Below, piece after piece: positions 1-6,776 of a stretch of DNA of 14,243 nucleotides (its first letter is position 1; every line of letters starts with the position of its first letter). The translations under genes were made by a program, and so were the position numbers. The DNA comes from JAKSCF01 sp028279945 (GTDB taxonomy: Bacteria > Bacillota > Clostridia > Peptostreptococcales > JAAYPU01): assembly GCA_028279945.1 (NCBI GenBank), contig JANQMT010000091.1:1-14243 (forward strand). The letters run 5' to 3'. Under the pieces are notes generated by a model. It saw nothing but the letters and a program-made list of their open reading frames with translations. It was not told where the DNA came from and ran no database searches.

Positions 1-117
1 ATAGATACGAAAGCTACAATTACTTCTATGCTTGAAGCAGACCATCCACATTTGTCAGTGGATATTATTCCTGAAGGGACCCCAATTATCGAATCATCCG
101 ATATTAGGGAAAACTAA
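1..117 (+). CDS. 3' end of an unrecognised gene (partial)
   Basis: An open frame runs from the first base of the window to a TAA at 115-117 and encodes the last 38 residues of a protein, ending SSDIREN. The fragment is hydrophilic with acidic patches, no membrane segment and no motif I recognise. It is taken as coding because the frame is open from the window edge and a good stem-loop terminator candidate follows 14 bases after the stop. The start and most of the protein lie to the left of the window, so no function is proposed. Confidence 0.5.
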   Translation: MDTKATITSMLEADHPHLSVDIIPEGTPIIESSDIREN

Positions 118-131
118 AGTGGAATAATTAG

Positions 132-168
132 CGGGTATATACCATTAAAACGGTATATACCCGTTTCT
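132..168 (+). terminator. Intrinsic terminator after the upstream partial gene
   Basis: A perfect 12-bp inverted repeat (CGGGTATATACC at 132-143 and its complement at 152-163) encloses an 8-base loop and is followed by TTTCTATT. The T tract is short, but position (14 bases after a stop codon) and stem quality fit a rho-independent terminator for the gene ending at 117. Confidence 0.6.
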
Positions 169-261
169 ATTATGTTCCATAATCGGTAAGCTCCAAATCC
201 AAGCCACATCAACAAGAGCAGAAGTGGCACAGATGTTTTATAGAATGATTGAAGTTTTGTC

Positions 262-297
262 GAAAGAAGCCTATTGTTGTTGCAGTTGGCTTCTTTC
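262..297. repeat. 10-bp stem-loop between the partial gene and the YdeI-family gene
   Basis: GAAAGAAGCC at 262-271 is exactly complementary to GGCTTCTTTC at 288-297, with a 16-base loop. Neither side carries a real T run (ATTTCG on the plus side, GACAAAAC on the minus side), so it is a weak terminator at best. The rest of 118-415 holds the terminator at 132-168 and no convincing gene. Confidence 0.35.
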
Positions 298-415
298 ATT
301 TCGTGTAGTACAATTAGGTTAAGTGACAAAAGATGAACGTATTAATGAGGTACAGCTTCTACAATGGACCTAATGGTACAAAATTTAAAATTGAAGAGTT
401 AGGAGAACAAAAATC

Positions 416-991
416 ATGAACCGGATATTATTTAAAAATCGTTTCGAGTTTAGGGAATGGCTCACAAAAAATGCACTTTCCGATGAGGGAGTCTGGCTTA
501 TATTTGGGAAAAAGGGCAAGCTGGAAACATTAAAAGCAAACGAAGCGCTTGAAGAAGCGTTGTGCTTTGGCTGGATTGACGGTCAAATAAAGAGCGTTGA
601 TGAAAAATCATATCTCAAATACTTCAAACAGCGCAGCAAGACAAGCAGTTGGTCGAAAAAAAACAAAAATCTTGTTGAAAAACTGGAATCACAGGAAATG
701 ATGACCGATTTCGGAAGAGCAAAGATTGAAATTGCAAAACAAAACGGGCGTTGGAATCCTCCAAAATCCGAACCGCTTACCGATGAGCAGCTGCAACAAT
801 TTGATGATATGCTCAAATCCCATGAGACTGCCCATACCAATTTCATTAAAATGTCGCCTTCGGCTCGTAGGGTATACGCCGCTTCATATTATTTCGGTGC
901 GAAAACCGAAGCTGGCAAACAAAAGAGATTCAACACTATTATTGAACGTCTTAATTTAAATTTGAATCCAATGGAAAGAATGAAAAAGTAA
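416..991 (+). CDS. YdeI/OmpD-associated family protein
   Basis: This is a 191-residue soluble protein. It matches the YdeI/OmpD-associated family by its N-terminal half: a start that reads FEFREWLTKN, a GVWLIFGKKG strand at about 26-35, the block EALCFGWIDGQIKSVD at about 47-62, and a basic stretch with SSWSKKN at about 77-83. The C-terminal part (about 120-180) is the helical segment that usually completes the family. Members are annotated as bacteriocin-protection or stress-related proteins, but the biochemical role is not established. The ATG at 416 is supported by AGGAGA at 401-406. It appears to be transcribed alone: there is a terminator upstream and a new promoter downstream. The product is lysine rich and cytoplasmic, with no signal peptide or membrane helix. 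Confidence 0.85.
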   Translation: MNRILFKNRFEFREWLTKNALSDEGVWLIFGKKGKLETLKANEALEEALCFGWIDGQIKSVDEKSYLKYFKQRSKTSSWSKKNKNLVEKLESQEMMTDFGRAKIEIAKQNGRWNPPKSEPLTDEQLQQFDDMLKSHETAHTNFIKMSPSARRVYAASYYFGAKTEAGKQKRFNTIIERLNLNLNPMERMKK

Positions 992-1135
992 AAATAATAA
1001 AAATAATTATCCGAAAGAATTTTGTTTTAACCATTTCTATCGTCATAAATATAACATTTTTTTGGTATAAATTTATTATTGATAAAATATTATGGAAAAA
1101 TTGTAAATGATTTAGAAAAATTTCCATTGAAATAT

Positions 1136-1163
1136 TTGACAATTAATTATAGGCCTTTATAAT
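1136..1163 (+). promoter_or_regulatory. Sigma-A promoter of the glutamate dehydrogenase gene
   Basis: A consensus TTGACA (1136-1141) and consensus TATAAT (1158-1163) are separated by 16 bases. Transcription would start near 1170, leaving a 5' leader of about 70 bases. This also argues against a TTG at 1173 as the start codon, because it would sit only a few bases into the message. The rest of 992-1241 is AT-rich and holds nothing else I can identify. Confidence 0.75.
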
Positions 1164-1241
1164 GAAAGCGTATTGTTAATTTTAACTTTCGATAGTTTAT
1201 TAAAAATACAAGCAATATATTTTACGATAGGAGTAGGGAGA

Positions 1242-2525
1242 ATGTCAGGGAATTACAATGCTTATATAACAGCACAAAGACAATTTGATAATGTGGCAGA
1301 TCGTATAGGTTTAGAGCAACCAATACGGGAGTTATTGCGCCAGCCTAGTCAGGAAATTCATTTTACGGTTCCCGTAAAAATGGATGATGGTAGTACACAA
1401 GTGTTTAATAGTTATAGAATAATGCATAATAATGCACGTGGTCCTGCCAAAGGCGGAATTCGTTTCCATCCGCAAGAAACCATTGATACTATTAGGGCAC
1501 TATCTATGTGGATGACTTGGAAGTGTGCAGTTGTAGATATTCCACTTGGTGGTGGAAAGGGCGGTGTTATTTGTGATCCCCATAATTTGTCGATGGGTGA
1601 ACAGGAACGTTTATGTCGTGGATACATAAGAAAAGTAGCAAAAAACATGGGTTCTGTCATAGATGTACCTGCACCTGATGTGATGACAAATGCTCAACAC
1701 ATGCTTTGGATGCTTGATGAATATGAGACGATTAATGGATATCATTGTACCGGCGCCATTACCGGAAAACCTGTAGGAATGGGCGGATCACTCGGCCGAA
1801 CTGAAGCTACCGGATATGGGGCGATCTATACTCTTAGTGAAGCACTTAAAGCGTTAGGCATGGATATAAGTAAGACAACAGCAAGCTTTCAAGGATTTGG
1901 AAACGTTGCTGAGTATGCTGCTCGTTTATACACACAAATGGGTGGTACAATTATAGCTATTTCTTGTTGGGATAATCATGATAAGAAGGCATATACCTTT
2001 CGTAAACTAGGTGGACTTGATCTCGAAAAGATGATAAGTATAAAGGACTCTTTCGGATCAATAAACAAGGAAAAAGCTAAAGAACTTGGATGTGAGATAT
2101 TGGATGGAAGTCATTGGATATCTCAAGATGTTGATATTTTAATTCCTTGTGCACTTGAAAATCAAGTTACACCAGATCTATTTTCAAAAATCAGTGATCA
2201 GGTTAAAGTAATTTGTGAAGGGGCAAACGGACCTACAACACCAGACTGTGACAAATTAATAAAAGAAAAAAACATTTACCTTGTACCAGACTTCTTAAGT
2301 AATGCTGGAGGGGTTACGTGCAGCTATTTTGAACAGGTCCAGAGTAATATGAATTATTTTTGGTCAAAAGCAGAAGTTTTAGAAAAACTTCAATATAAGA
2401 TGACATCCGCTTTCCATGCGGTTCATAAAATTGCTCAAAATAAAGGGCTGTATACAAGGGATGCGGCATATATAATTGCAATTAATCGTGTTGCTGAAGC
2501 AGTTAAACTACGGGGTTGGATATAA
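1242..2525 (+). CDS. Glutamate dehydrogenase (Glu/Leu/Phe/Val dehydrogenase family)
   Basis: The product, 427 residues, catalyses reversible oxidative deamination of glutamate to 2-oxoglutarate and ammonium in the cytoplasm. Family residues are in place: K70 in PAKGGIRF, K94, catalytic K106 in GGGKGGVICD, D146 in PAPDVMTN and S361 in GGVTCSYFE. Each sits 19 residues before its counterpart in the Clostridium symbiosum enzyme (K89, K113, K125, D165, S380, numbering from memory). The Rossmann motif GFGNVAEYAA is at 218-227. The second strand ends ISCWDNH instead of the usual ISD, so the residue that normally reads NAD ribose is changed; cofactor choice is uncertain. The frame is open back to a TTG at 1173, but ATG 1242 has AGGAG at 1229-1233 and gives the normal family length. 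A multidomain nucleotidyltransferase protein follows. GudB/RocG-like; no exact symbol is assigned. Confidence 0.95.
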   Translation: MSGNYNAYITAQRQFDNVADRIGLEQPIRELLRQPSQEIHFTVPVKMDDGSTQVFNSYRIMHNNARGPAKGGIRFHPQETIDTIRALSMWMTWKCAVVDIPLGGGKGGVICDPHNLSMGEQERLCRGYIRKVAKNMGSVIDVPAPDVMTNAQHMLWMLDEYETINGYHCTGAITGKPVGMGGSLGRTEATGYGAIYTLSEALKALGMDISKTTASFQGFGNVAEYAARLYTQMGGTIIAISCWDNHDKKAYTFRKLGGLDLEKMISIKDSFGSINKEKAKELGCEILDGSHWISQDVDILIPCALENQVTPDLFSKISDQVKVICEGANGPTTPDCDKLIKEKNIYLVPDFLSNAGGVTCSYFEQVQSNMNYFWSKAEVLEKLQYKMTSAFHAVHKIAQNKGLYTRDAAYIIAINRVAEAVKLRGWI

Positions 2526-2555
2526 TAATTGGATAACATATAAAATTTTGTATTG

Positions 2556-2614
2556 TTTAGACTATATCGAAGATTAGATTTTCCTAATGAAGCCTAATTA
2601 AGATATGGTCTAAA
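2556..2614 (+). other. 13-bp stem-loop between the dehydrogenase and the following gene
   Basis: TTTAGACTATATC at 2556-2568 pairs with GATATGGTCTAAA at 2602-2614, with one U-G wobble. The 33-base loop contains a smaller stem (ATTAG at 2573-2577 with CTAAT at 2584-2588). It is followed by GTTTTG, a poor T tract, so it could be a leaky terminator or an mRNA processing or regulatory structure inside an operon. I see no promoter between it and the next gene. Confidence 0.45.
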
Positions 2615-2660
2615 GTTTTGTAGAGCTTGTATTTGATATACAACGATAGGGGGAGTGCTA

Positions 2661-5600
2661 ATGAATCAATATAAAGATGCACCAAAAGAGGACCTGGCAG
2701 AACGTGCAAAAGAATTAGAGTGTCTTTATTTAATAGACGAGATTTTGGTTGAAGCAGAATTTCCTGATGTTTTTAAAAAAATTTCTGAGATAATACCGAC
2801 AGGGTTTAGAAATATGGAAGCTTGTACGTCAGTCGTTGTTTTAGATGATCAGTATTATTATACAAAGCCTCCTATTGATAATGGTGATGAGATAGAATCT
2901 TCTATAATCTTAAATGGCGAGATACAGGGCTATATTAAGGCGATGTATCCTAAAGGAACATTTCCGGTTGATGAGACAGCATTTTTACCTCAAGAAATGA
3001 AATTGCTGAATACAATAGCAAGCAGAGTTTCAGAAAGTCTTGGAAAGAAAAATTTTGAAGCAAAGTGTTTCAAGAATGACTGGGAGGCAATTATAAGGCT
3101 GCTGCAAAATGCAGATCACGAAATGTTACTGTATGTTAGTGCAAAAATGCTGGACTTTCTTTCAAAAACTAATCCTAAATTGCTTGAAAACATTTACAAG
3201 GATGCAAATTGGGCCAAATATAATAAACAAGGGGAAATTAATTTTCCTTTAGAGACTATACCCGAAATTGATACGATATATTTAAGTCAAGTTCTTTTTG
3301 AGTCAGCAAGGGGTTACTTAACAGATTGTCAAATATTTGATTATATTAGTTTGTGGATATATCAGGGAAGAACTTATGAACTTGTAAAGATTGTTAATAA
3401 AAAAGATATAGACGTTAAAAGTATTATCAGAGCAATCAATCAGTATATAAAAGCTGTTAGTGGAAGTATACGTCCAAATGCATTAACAAATAGATGGCTG
3501 ACTGTAGAACTTATACGTAGATTTTTAACCGATACTCCGGAATTAATTACAAACTATCAAAGCCATATTACCGTTGAATCTTTTTGCGAACTTCTTGATA
3601 GATATATTTGTTTTCCTAAGAGTATAGGAAAAATTGGCGGAAAAGGTACAGGCTATTTTATAGCCAATCAAATCATTAGAACTCATAATAAAGATAACTT
3701 AGAATTTGAAAATTTCAAAACACCTAAAACTTGGTATATCTCATCGGATGACTTGGTAAATGTTATTGAAAATAATAGATTAGATGAATTAAATGAATAT
3801 AAATATCAGGATATCTTAAATATTCGTGCAAGCTACCCTCGAATAATTCGAATGTTTAAAAATTCTGAGCTATCTCCCTATATTATAAATCAGCTTGATC
3901 AAATTCTTGATAAATGCAGGGATAAACCGTTGATAATCAGATCCTCAAGTTTGCTGGAAGATCAAAAAAACTCATCTTTTTCCGGAAAATATAAAAGTTT
4001 GTTCATAACAAATGTTGGGACTAAGCAAGAGCGCAGGCGGCAGCTTGTAGAGGGGATTCTAGAAGTATATGCTTCCTTGTATAATCCTGATTCAATTCAG
4101 TATCGTAAAGAACGTAATTTGATTGACAGTGCTGAGCAAATGGGCATTATGATTCAAGAAGTAGTAGGTTGCAAAGTAGGACCATATTACTTTCCTCTAT
4201 ATGCCGGCGTTGCTTTTAGTAATAATGAGCTGCGCTGGTCTCCGCGAATAAAACGTGGGGAAGGATTGCTGCGTATGGTTATGGGGCTTGGGACCAGGGC
4301 GGTTGACAGAGTGGGAGAGGATTTTCCTACATTAATTTCACCGGGGCAACCAGATCATCGTGTCAACCAAACACCTTTGGAAATGAAAAAATATTCTCCA
4401 CAAATGATAGATGCAATTGATATGGAAAACAATCAGTTTGTAACACTCCCCATATCCAAATTAATGAAAGAGTATGGCGACCAGATTCCCAATATCGATC
4501 ATGTTGTATCCGTTTTAAAAAACGATTTTATTGCTGATCTAAATAGATTTACTGCCGATTTTGAATCTGATGATATTATTGTTACTTTTAATGGACTAAT
4601 AAAAAAAACGCAGGTAGTCAAACAAATAAAATCGGTTTTATCTCTTCTACAGGAAAAATTGGGATACCCTGTTGATATTGAATTTGCAAGTGACGGTGAA
4701 AATTTTTATTTGCTTCAATGTCGCTCTCAAAGCAGAAACTATGATGATTCTCCGGCTGCAATACCTATAGATATTTTACATATGAATACTGTTTTTACGG
4801 CAAACAAATATATTTGCAATGGAAAGGTTACGAGAATAAAGACTGTCGTATATGTTGACCCTGTAGAGTATGGCAATTTGGAAAAATATGAAGATTTAAT
4901 TGAAGTTGCCAATGTAATTAGTGAGTTAAACAGAGTACTACCTCGTCGGAGCTTCATTCTAATGGGACCGGGCCGTTGGGGCAGTCGCGGTGATATAAAG
5001 CTTGGTGTACCTGTTGCGTATTCTGATATAAATAATACGTCTATGCTGATTGAAATTGCAAAACATAAATCTAGTCCGGAGCTATCATTTGGTACACACT
5101 TTTTTCAAGATCTTGCAGAAGAAAATATTAAATATTTGCCGCTTTATCCTAAAGAAAAAGGCACAATGTTTAATAAATCATTTTTTAATAATAAGAATTC
5201 TTTAGAGAATATTTTACCACGTTATAAAAATTTTAGTCATGTTGTTAAGGTCATTCAAATTGAAGAAAACTATTATGGTAAAGAGCTTTTCATATTGATG
5301 AATGCTGATTTGGAAAAAGCAATTGCATATCTTGATATACCTTCAAATGCAAATATAAGTTCAGATACCCATATTGAGCAAGAGGTCAAGGTAAGCCAGA
5401 AAGACTATGGGTGGAAATGGCGCCATTTTATGGCAGAACAAATTGCTAATAAAATCGATATGGATGCTTATTCTGTAAAAGGTATTTATTTGTTTGGCAG
5501 TACAAACAATTATACGGCCGGCCTTAATAGTGATATTGATTTACTCATTCATTTTGAAGGAACACAAGAGCAAAAAAATAAGCTTGATACATGGTTAAAC

Positions 5601-5774
5601 GGCTGGAGTTTGGCATTATCTGAAATGATTTACCTAAAAACCGGATATGAACCCAACGGACTTTTAGATGTTCACTATGTAACTGACCAGGATATAGAAA
5701 ATAAAACTTCATTTGCCGTTAAGATTAATTCTATCTATGACCCTGCAACCCCACTGCGTTTAAATATTGAATAA
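2661..5774 (+). CDS. Multidomain protein: GAF-like, PEP/pyruvate-binding (PPDK_N) and nucleotidyltransferase domains
   Basis: A 1037-residue cytoplasmic protein. Residues about 20-130 look like a GAF sensor fold (weak call). Residues about 320-690 are a PPDK N-terminal ATP-grasp domain: glycine loop IGGKGTGYF (325-333), PLIIRSSSLLED (423-434), SSFSGKY (438-444), QEVVG (499-503) and the closing VDIEFASDGENFYLLQCR (671-688), where E and Q would hold Mg-ATP. A conserved-looking block LMGPGRWGSRGD is at 767-778. The C-terminal part carries a polymerase-beta-type nucleotidyltransferase motif, FGSTNNYTAGLNSDIDLL (945-962), with a possible third carboxylate in LLDVHYV (1001-1007). The phospho-histidine domain and PEP/TIM barrel of PEP synthase or PPDK are absent, so it is not that enzyme. 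ATG 2661 is preferred over GTG 2655 because the AGGGGGA site (2648-2654) abuts the GTG. Function unknown; regulation or modification of nitrogen or carbon metabolism is possible. Confidence 0.85.
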   Translation: MNQYKDAPKEDLAERAKELECLYLIDEILVEAEFPDVFKKISEIIPTGFRNMEACTSVVVLDDQYYYTKPPIDNGDEIESSIILNGEIQGYIKAMYPKGTFPVDETAFLPQEMKLLNTIASRVSESLGKKNFEAKCFKNDWEAIIRLLQNADHEMLLYVSAKMLDFLSKTNPKLLENIYKDANWAKYNKQGEINFPLETIPEIDTIYLSQVLFESARGYLTDCQIFDYISLWIYQGRTYELVKIVNKKDIDVKSIIRAINQYIKAVSGSIRPNALTNRWLTVELIRRFLTDTPELITNYQSHITVESFCELLDRYICFPKSIGKIGGKGTGYFIANQIIRTHNKDNLEFENFKTPKTWYISSDDLVNVIENNRLDELNEYKYQDILNIRASYPRIIRMFKNSELSPYIINQLDQILDKCRDKPLIIRSSSLLEDQKNSSFSGKYKSLFITNVGTKQERRRQLVEGILEVYASLYNPDSIQYRKERNLIDSAEQMGIMIQEVVGCKVGPYYFPLYAGVAFSNNELRWSPRIKRGEGLLRMVMGLGTRAVDRVGEDFPTLISPGQPDHRVNQTPLEMKKYSPQMIDAIDMENNQFVTLPISKLMKEYGDQIPNIDHVVSVLKNDFIADLNRFTADFESDDIIVTFNGLIKKTQVVKQIKSVLSLLQEKLGYPVDIEFASDGENFYLLQCRSQSRNYDDSPAAIPIDILHMNTVFTANKYICNGKVTRIKTVVYVDPVEYGNLEKYEDLIEVANVISELNRVLPRRSFILMGPGRWGSRGDIKLGVPVAYSDINNTSMLIEIAKHKSSPELSFGTHFFQDLAEENIKYLPLYPKEKGTMFNKSFFNNKNSLENILPRYKNFSHVVKVIQIEENYYGKELFILMNADLEKAIAYLDIPSNANISSDTHIEQEVKVSQKDYGWKWRHFMAEQIANKIDMDAYSVKGIYLFGSTNNYTAGLNSDIDLLIHFEGTQEQKNKLDTWLNGWSLALSEMIYLKTGYEPNGLLDVHYVTDQDIENKTSFAVKINSIYDPATPLRLNIE

Positions 5775-5861
5775 TGAGGGAATGGGCCCATGACTCTATT
5801 CAATGAATGGTTCAAGAAGGTAAGATATATATAACTGAAACAGCACATGTCTTTTGATATG

Positions 5862-5915
5862 CTCCCTTTTAGGTAGACAAGTGAAATAATAAAAACTTGT
5901 TTGCTAAGGAGGGAG
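5862..5915. repeat. Long imperfect hairpin containing a strong Shine-Dalgarno; possible IS3-type terminal relic
   Basis: Positions 5862-5882 pair with 5895-5915 over 21 bp with one mismatch (A5871/A5906) and five G-U wobbles, around a 12-base AT loop. CTCCCT in the left arm covers AGGGAG of the perfect Shine-Dalgarno AAGGAGGG (5906-5913), which precedes ATG 5923. That ATG opens only a 12-codon frame ending at 5961. Farther out, CTGAAAC (5835-5841) pairs with GTTTCAG (5925-5931). The ATGCTCCCTTTTAGGTAGACA string resembles left ends of IS3-family elements as I remember them, so a decayed insertion sequence or MITE is likely; a regulatory hairpin is the alternative. The remainder of 5775-6036 shows no gene. 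Confidence 0.5.
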
Positions 5916-6036
5916 TTTTCTTATGTTTCAGAGAAAAATAACAGCAAGCTGTCATATTTAAATATTATTATAATTGTGTATAAAAAATAATGGCTAGAAA
6001 ATAATAATCATATTAATATATGGAAGGTGATTATTG

Positions 6037-6741
6037 ATGAAAGAATTTATATTACAACTTCACTGGATTTATGCTTTTATTATGATAATAGGAGGTGTCT
6101 ATTTTTATATACAAAGTAGAAATCCTAAAGGAGTGCCAAAATACGAATATGTCATAGCCATTTTAATAGCAGTTTGGTCAGGAATAGCTTATTTTTCTAT
6201 CGCAATAGGACAGGGCTTCTTGGAAAAACCCGATCAAACCGTATACTTTGCACGGTATTTAGATTGGGTAGTTACCACACCGCTTTTACTCCTTTCACTG
6301 GCACTGACAGCAATGTTTTATACCACTAAAAATATTGCTATCATTTTATCTCTTGTATTCTCAGACGTTATAATGATCCTTTCAGGTCTTATAGCAGACT
6401 TTTCAAATAATAATCTAAAATATGTATGGTATTCCATTGGTATGGTTGCGTTTTTTATTATTCTTTATATCATCTGGGTCCCTTTAAGGAACATTGCCGA
6501 TAAAAGTGATATAAAACTTTCTCAACATTATAAAATAGCAGCTGCCTATTTAACCATCTTGTGGATTTGTTATCCAACGGTATGGATCATAGGCCCATCG
6601 GGATTTGGGTTGACTTCAGAACTAACAGACGTTTTATTTTTTATTGTTTTGCCTATTTTTTCTAAGATCGGATTTAGTATTTTAGATCTATACGGTTTAA
6701 GGAAGCTTGGAATCAGTAACCCTAAAAGAATAAACCAATAA
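6037..6741 (+). CDS. Microbial rhodopsin of the Anabaena sensory rhodopsin/xenorhodopsin type
   Basis: A 234-residue, seven-helix retinal protein of the inner membrane (helices near 5-24, 38-58, 70-92, 98-117, 126-148, 165-187, 198-220). Helix C reads ARYLDWVVTTPLLLLSLA: R73, counter-ion D76, T80 and S87 at the bacteriorhodopsin positions R82, D85, T89 and D96 (a D-T-S motif). Helix G reads VLPIFSKIGFSILDL: K210 carries retinal, P206 replaces D212, and D217 lies at lysine +7. Pro206, Lys210 and Asp217 fall at exactly the Anabaena sensory rhodopsin numbers, and SRNPKGVP, WSGIAY, SGLIAD and VWIIGPSGFG also match that protein. Relatives are a photosensor or inward proton pumps (xenorhodopsins). 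ATG 6037 follows GGAAGGTGA (6022-6030); a TTG at 6034 is less likely. No transducer or retinal synthesis gene is nearby, and the lux genes converge 35 bp away. Confidence 0.95.
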   Translation: MKEFILQLHWIYAFIMIIGGVYFYIQSRNPKGVPKYEYVIAILIAVWSGIAYFSIAIGQGFLEKPDQTVYFARYLDWVVTTPLLLLSLALTAMFYTTKNIAIILSLVFSDVIMILSGLIADFSNNNLKYVWYSIGMVAFFIILYIIWVPLRNIADKSDIKLSQHYKIAAAYLTILWICYPTVWIIGPSGFGLTSELTDVLFFIVLPIFSKIGFSILDLYGLRKLGISNPKRINQ

Positions 6742-6776
6742 TGAGTTGACGGTAGCAAGTCCTAATAACAAAACAC

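Noticed and set aside
114..329. Minus-strand 71-residue open frame with a hydrophobic stretch
   Set aside because: It runs through both hairpins of the gap, its start has no good ribosome site, and it matches no family I recognise.
323..373. Short GTG frame of 16 codons upstream of the YdeI-family gene
   Set aside because: No convincing ribosome site and too short to judge; probably chance.
1173..1241. N-terminal extension of glutamate dehydrogenase from TTG 1173
   Set aside because: It begins within a few bases of the predicted transcription start and has no ribosome site; ATG 1242 has one and gives normal family length.
2661..5774. Annotation as PEP synthase or pyruvate phosphate dikinase
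   Set aside because: Only the ATP-grasp N-terminal domain is present; no phospho-histidine motif or PEP-binding barrel is seen, and the C terminus is a nucleotidyltransferase.
5790..5834. 14-codon ATG frame after the multidomain gene
   Set aside because: GAGGGA lies upstream, but the peptide is tiny and has no recognisable similarity; may belong to insertion-sequence debris.
6037..6741. Annotation as an outward proton pump like bacteriorhodopsin or proteorhodopsin
   Set aside because: The cytoplasmic donor position is Ser87 and the helix-G aspartate is Pro206, which fits the ASR/xenorhodopsin branch instead.
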